From the NCBI GenBank assembly GCA_001797845.1, contig MGQN01000035.1:29152-53249 (forward strand): 24,098 nt of DNA, written 5' to 3'. This DNA comes from Deltaproteobacteria bacterium RBG_16_44_11 (GTDB taxonomy: Bacteria > Desulfobacterota > Syntrophia > Syntrophales > Smithellaceae). The notes beneath the pieces were generated by a model. It saw nothing but the letters and a program-made list of their open reading frames with translations, searched no databases and was not told where the DNA came from. Below are positions 22,851 through 24,098 of the stretch, piece by piece. Position numbers and translations under genes: made by a program. Position 1 is the stretch's first letter; each line of letters begins with the position of its first letter.

Positions 22851-24050
22851 ATGGATTTTAGTCTTAATGAGAATCAGCTTAACTACTTGGAAACTGTGAG
22901 GAAGCTTGTAAAAAATGGGATAACTCCTCATATTTTAGAGATGGAAAAGGCTCATGCTTTTCCCTGGGGGATAATCAATAAAGCTTGGGAAATGGGCATT
23001 ATCAATTTGTGTATTCCGGAATCCGTCAAAGGTTATGAAATTGACGTTGTCTCTTCCGCTTTAATTATTGAAGAACTTTCCTACGGCGATACAGGCATCT
23101 CCACGTCCGCAATGTGTAACGATTTGGCCAATGTCGTCATTGGCCTGCACGGCACCGACGAGCAAAAGGAATTATATCTAAAACCTTTTGTGGAAAAACC
23201 GCTTCTGGCTTCTTTTTGTTTGACGGAACCTAACGCCGGTTCGGATAACTCGATGATGACCAGCTTTATCGTCAAGCAAGATGACGGCTCTTATATTTTA
23301 AACGGCTCGAAGAGCTTTATTACCAACGCATCTTACGCTTCGCAATTTACGGTCATCTGTAAGGTTGGAAAGCCGACGAGCAATTTTATGGCTTGCGTCG
23401 TTATCCCGGTGGAGCCGGTGACGTCCAAAGAAATTCCCGATATAGGGCAATCAACCAGAGAAATAAATTTACCCACCGGCGGAAAGATAATGATCGGCAA
23501 ACCGGAAGATAAATTAGGGCAACGCCTTTCCAACACGGCCAGCATCACTTTCGAAGATGTCATTATTCAACCGAAACAGATTATCGGAGACAGAAGGTTC
23601 GGCTTTAAATACATAGTGGATGTTTTGGATTATGCGCGTCCGATGGTGGCCGCGATCGGTTTGGGATTAGCCAAAAGGGCGCTGGATGTAACGCTCGAAT
23701 ATACGAAAGAACGCAAACAATTTGGTCAGAGGATTTGCGACCTTCCCGTGGCGAGGGATATGTTGACCACCATGTGGAAGAAGGTGGAACTGGCCAAACT
23801 TGCCCTCTTGAAAGCGGTCTGCAAGATTCAGGAAAAGGCCGCCGACGCGGGTATTTACGCTTCTTTGGCGAAAAACGCGGCCGCGGAAGCCGCTATATTT
23901 TGTACGACCGAAGGGCTTCATTTACACGGCGGCTATGGATTTACCAACGAATACGAAATTTCCAAGCTCGCGCGTGACGCCCATATTATCGATATTTATG
24001 AGGGCGTAAGGGAAGTGCAAAATATGATTATCGGACGGGAGATTGTTTAG
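22851..24050 (+). CDS. Acyl-CoA dehydrogenase
   Basis: 399 residues, complete. The flavin-binding signature CLTEPNAGSDNSMM (123-136), Arg/Phe-rich FAD contacts KERKQFGQRI (286-295), and C-terminal GGYGFTNEYEISKLARDAHI with the catalytic-base position in IYEGVREVQ (Glu384) are all present. About 20 extra residues (near 190-215, rich in Gly/Pro) sit in the middle beta domain compared with a minimal family member. It forms the C2-C3 double bond of an acyl-CoA and passes electrons to an electron-transfer flavoprotein. Substrate cannot be predicted. AAAGG lies nine bases before the ATG. The preceding gap is 100 bp without a terminator; the next gene begins two bases after its stop. Confidence 0.93.
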   Translation: MDFSLNENQLNYLETVRKLVKNGITPHILEMEKAHAFPWGIINKAWEMGIINLCIPESVKGYEIDVVSSALIIEELSYGDTGISTSAMCNDLANVVIGLHGTDEQKELYLKPFVEKPLLASFCLTEPNAGSDNSMMTSFIVKQDDGSYILNGSKSFITNASYASQFTVICKVGKPTSNFMACVVIPVEPVTSKEIPDIGQSTREINLPTGGKIMIGKPEDKLGQRLSNTASITFEDVIIQPKQIIGDRRFGFKYIVDVLDYARPMVAAIGLGLAKRALDVTLEYTKERKQFGQRICDLPVARDMLTTMWKKVELAKLALLKAVCKIQEKAADAGIYASLAKNAAAEAAIFCTTEGLHLHGGYGFTNEYEISKLARDAHIIDIYEGVREVQNMIIGREIV

Positions 24051-24052
24051 GC

Positions 24053-24098
24053 ATGCTTTATCTTCACGCCATGGGACATTTTAATCCCGAAAACATTA
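24053..24098 (+). CDS. FabH-like ketoacyl synthase, first 15 codons only
   Basis: Starts two bases after the acyl-CoA dehydrogenase stop with GGGAG a few bases before. The visible residues MLYLHAMGHFNPENI match the usual opening strand of 3-oxoacyl-ACP synthase III-type proteins. The rest is outside the window, so the call depends on this short stretch. Confidence 0.5.
   Translation, partial: MLYLHAMGHFNPENI

Overview
The window looks like a chromosomal stretch of an anaerobic, probably syntrophic bacterium of the former Deltaproteobacteria (Desulfobacterota, something like the Syntrophales). This placement is inference from gene content: an NrpR-type (DUF128) regulator, a KaiC-like/PPDK-like fusion, a class I glutamate dehydrogenase, beta-oxidation enzymes, a biotin-less 5S-type carboxyltransferase, an NtrB/NtrC-type pair and GTCAT-type dispersed palindromes. 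There is no rRNA, tRNA, CRISPR array, phage module or intact transposase. 

Left arm (1-3773, minus strand): an arsenic-resistance cluster read right to left. It runs arsR, a small MTH895/TM0996-type thioredoxin, a DGC-domain cysteine-rich protein, an exported thioredoxin, a CcdA-like membrane thiol transporter, the ACR3 arsenite exporter and a partial VKOR-like membrane protein. A clear sigma-70 promoter whose -10 hexamer sits inside an ArsR-like dyad starts the cluster. A dispersed GTCAT-type repeat splits it into two halves. The gene set suggests arsenite export coupled to a cytoplasm-to-envelope thiol relay. 

Next (3817-6678, minus) comes a coupled trio: two polytopic membrane proteins (the first DUF2157-like) and a QueG-related 8-cysteine iron-sulfur protein. 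Facing it on the plus strand (7035-9626) is an 863-residue fusion of a degenerate KaiC-like domain, a PPDK/PEP-synthase ATP-grasp domain and an unassigned C-terminal domain in place of the phosphohistidine domain. It ends at a strong bidirectional terminator. 

9836-14598 (minus) holds gdhA, an NrpR-like regulator directly upstream of it, an AAA/ABC-type ATPase, and a 3-hydroxyacyl-CoA dehydrogenase with its own terminator. 14599-14940 holds decayed or unassigned sequence. 14941-16484 (minus) is a small membrane-protein operon (LapA-like, YhhN-like, DUF2238/YjdF-like). 16834-19773 (minus) is a membrane histidine kinase and a sigma-54 response regulator; the regulator's 3' end carries an exact 113-bp tandem duplication. 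After a 525-bp AT-rich gap, 20299-24098 (plus) is an apparent acyl/carboxyl metabolism run: FabD-like transacylase, biotin-dependent carboxyltransferase lacking a biotinyl domain, acyl-CoA dehydrogenase, and the first codons of a FabH-like ketoacyl synthase. 

The most unusual non-coding signal is a dispersed repeat family at about 9.7, 11.3 and 16.6 kb. The copies share a core, but each is bracketed by its own, different inverted repeat. In two of the three, one arm of that inverted repeat directly abuts the stop codon (present or ancestral) of the neighbouring gene.
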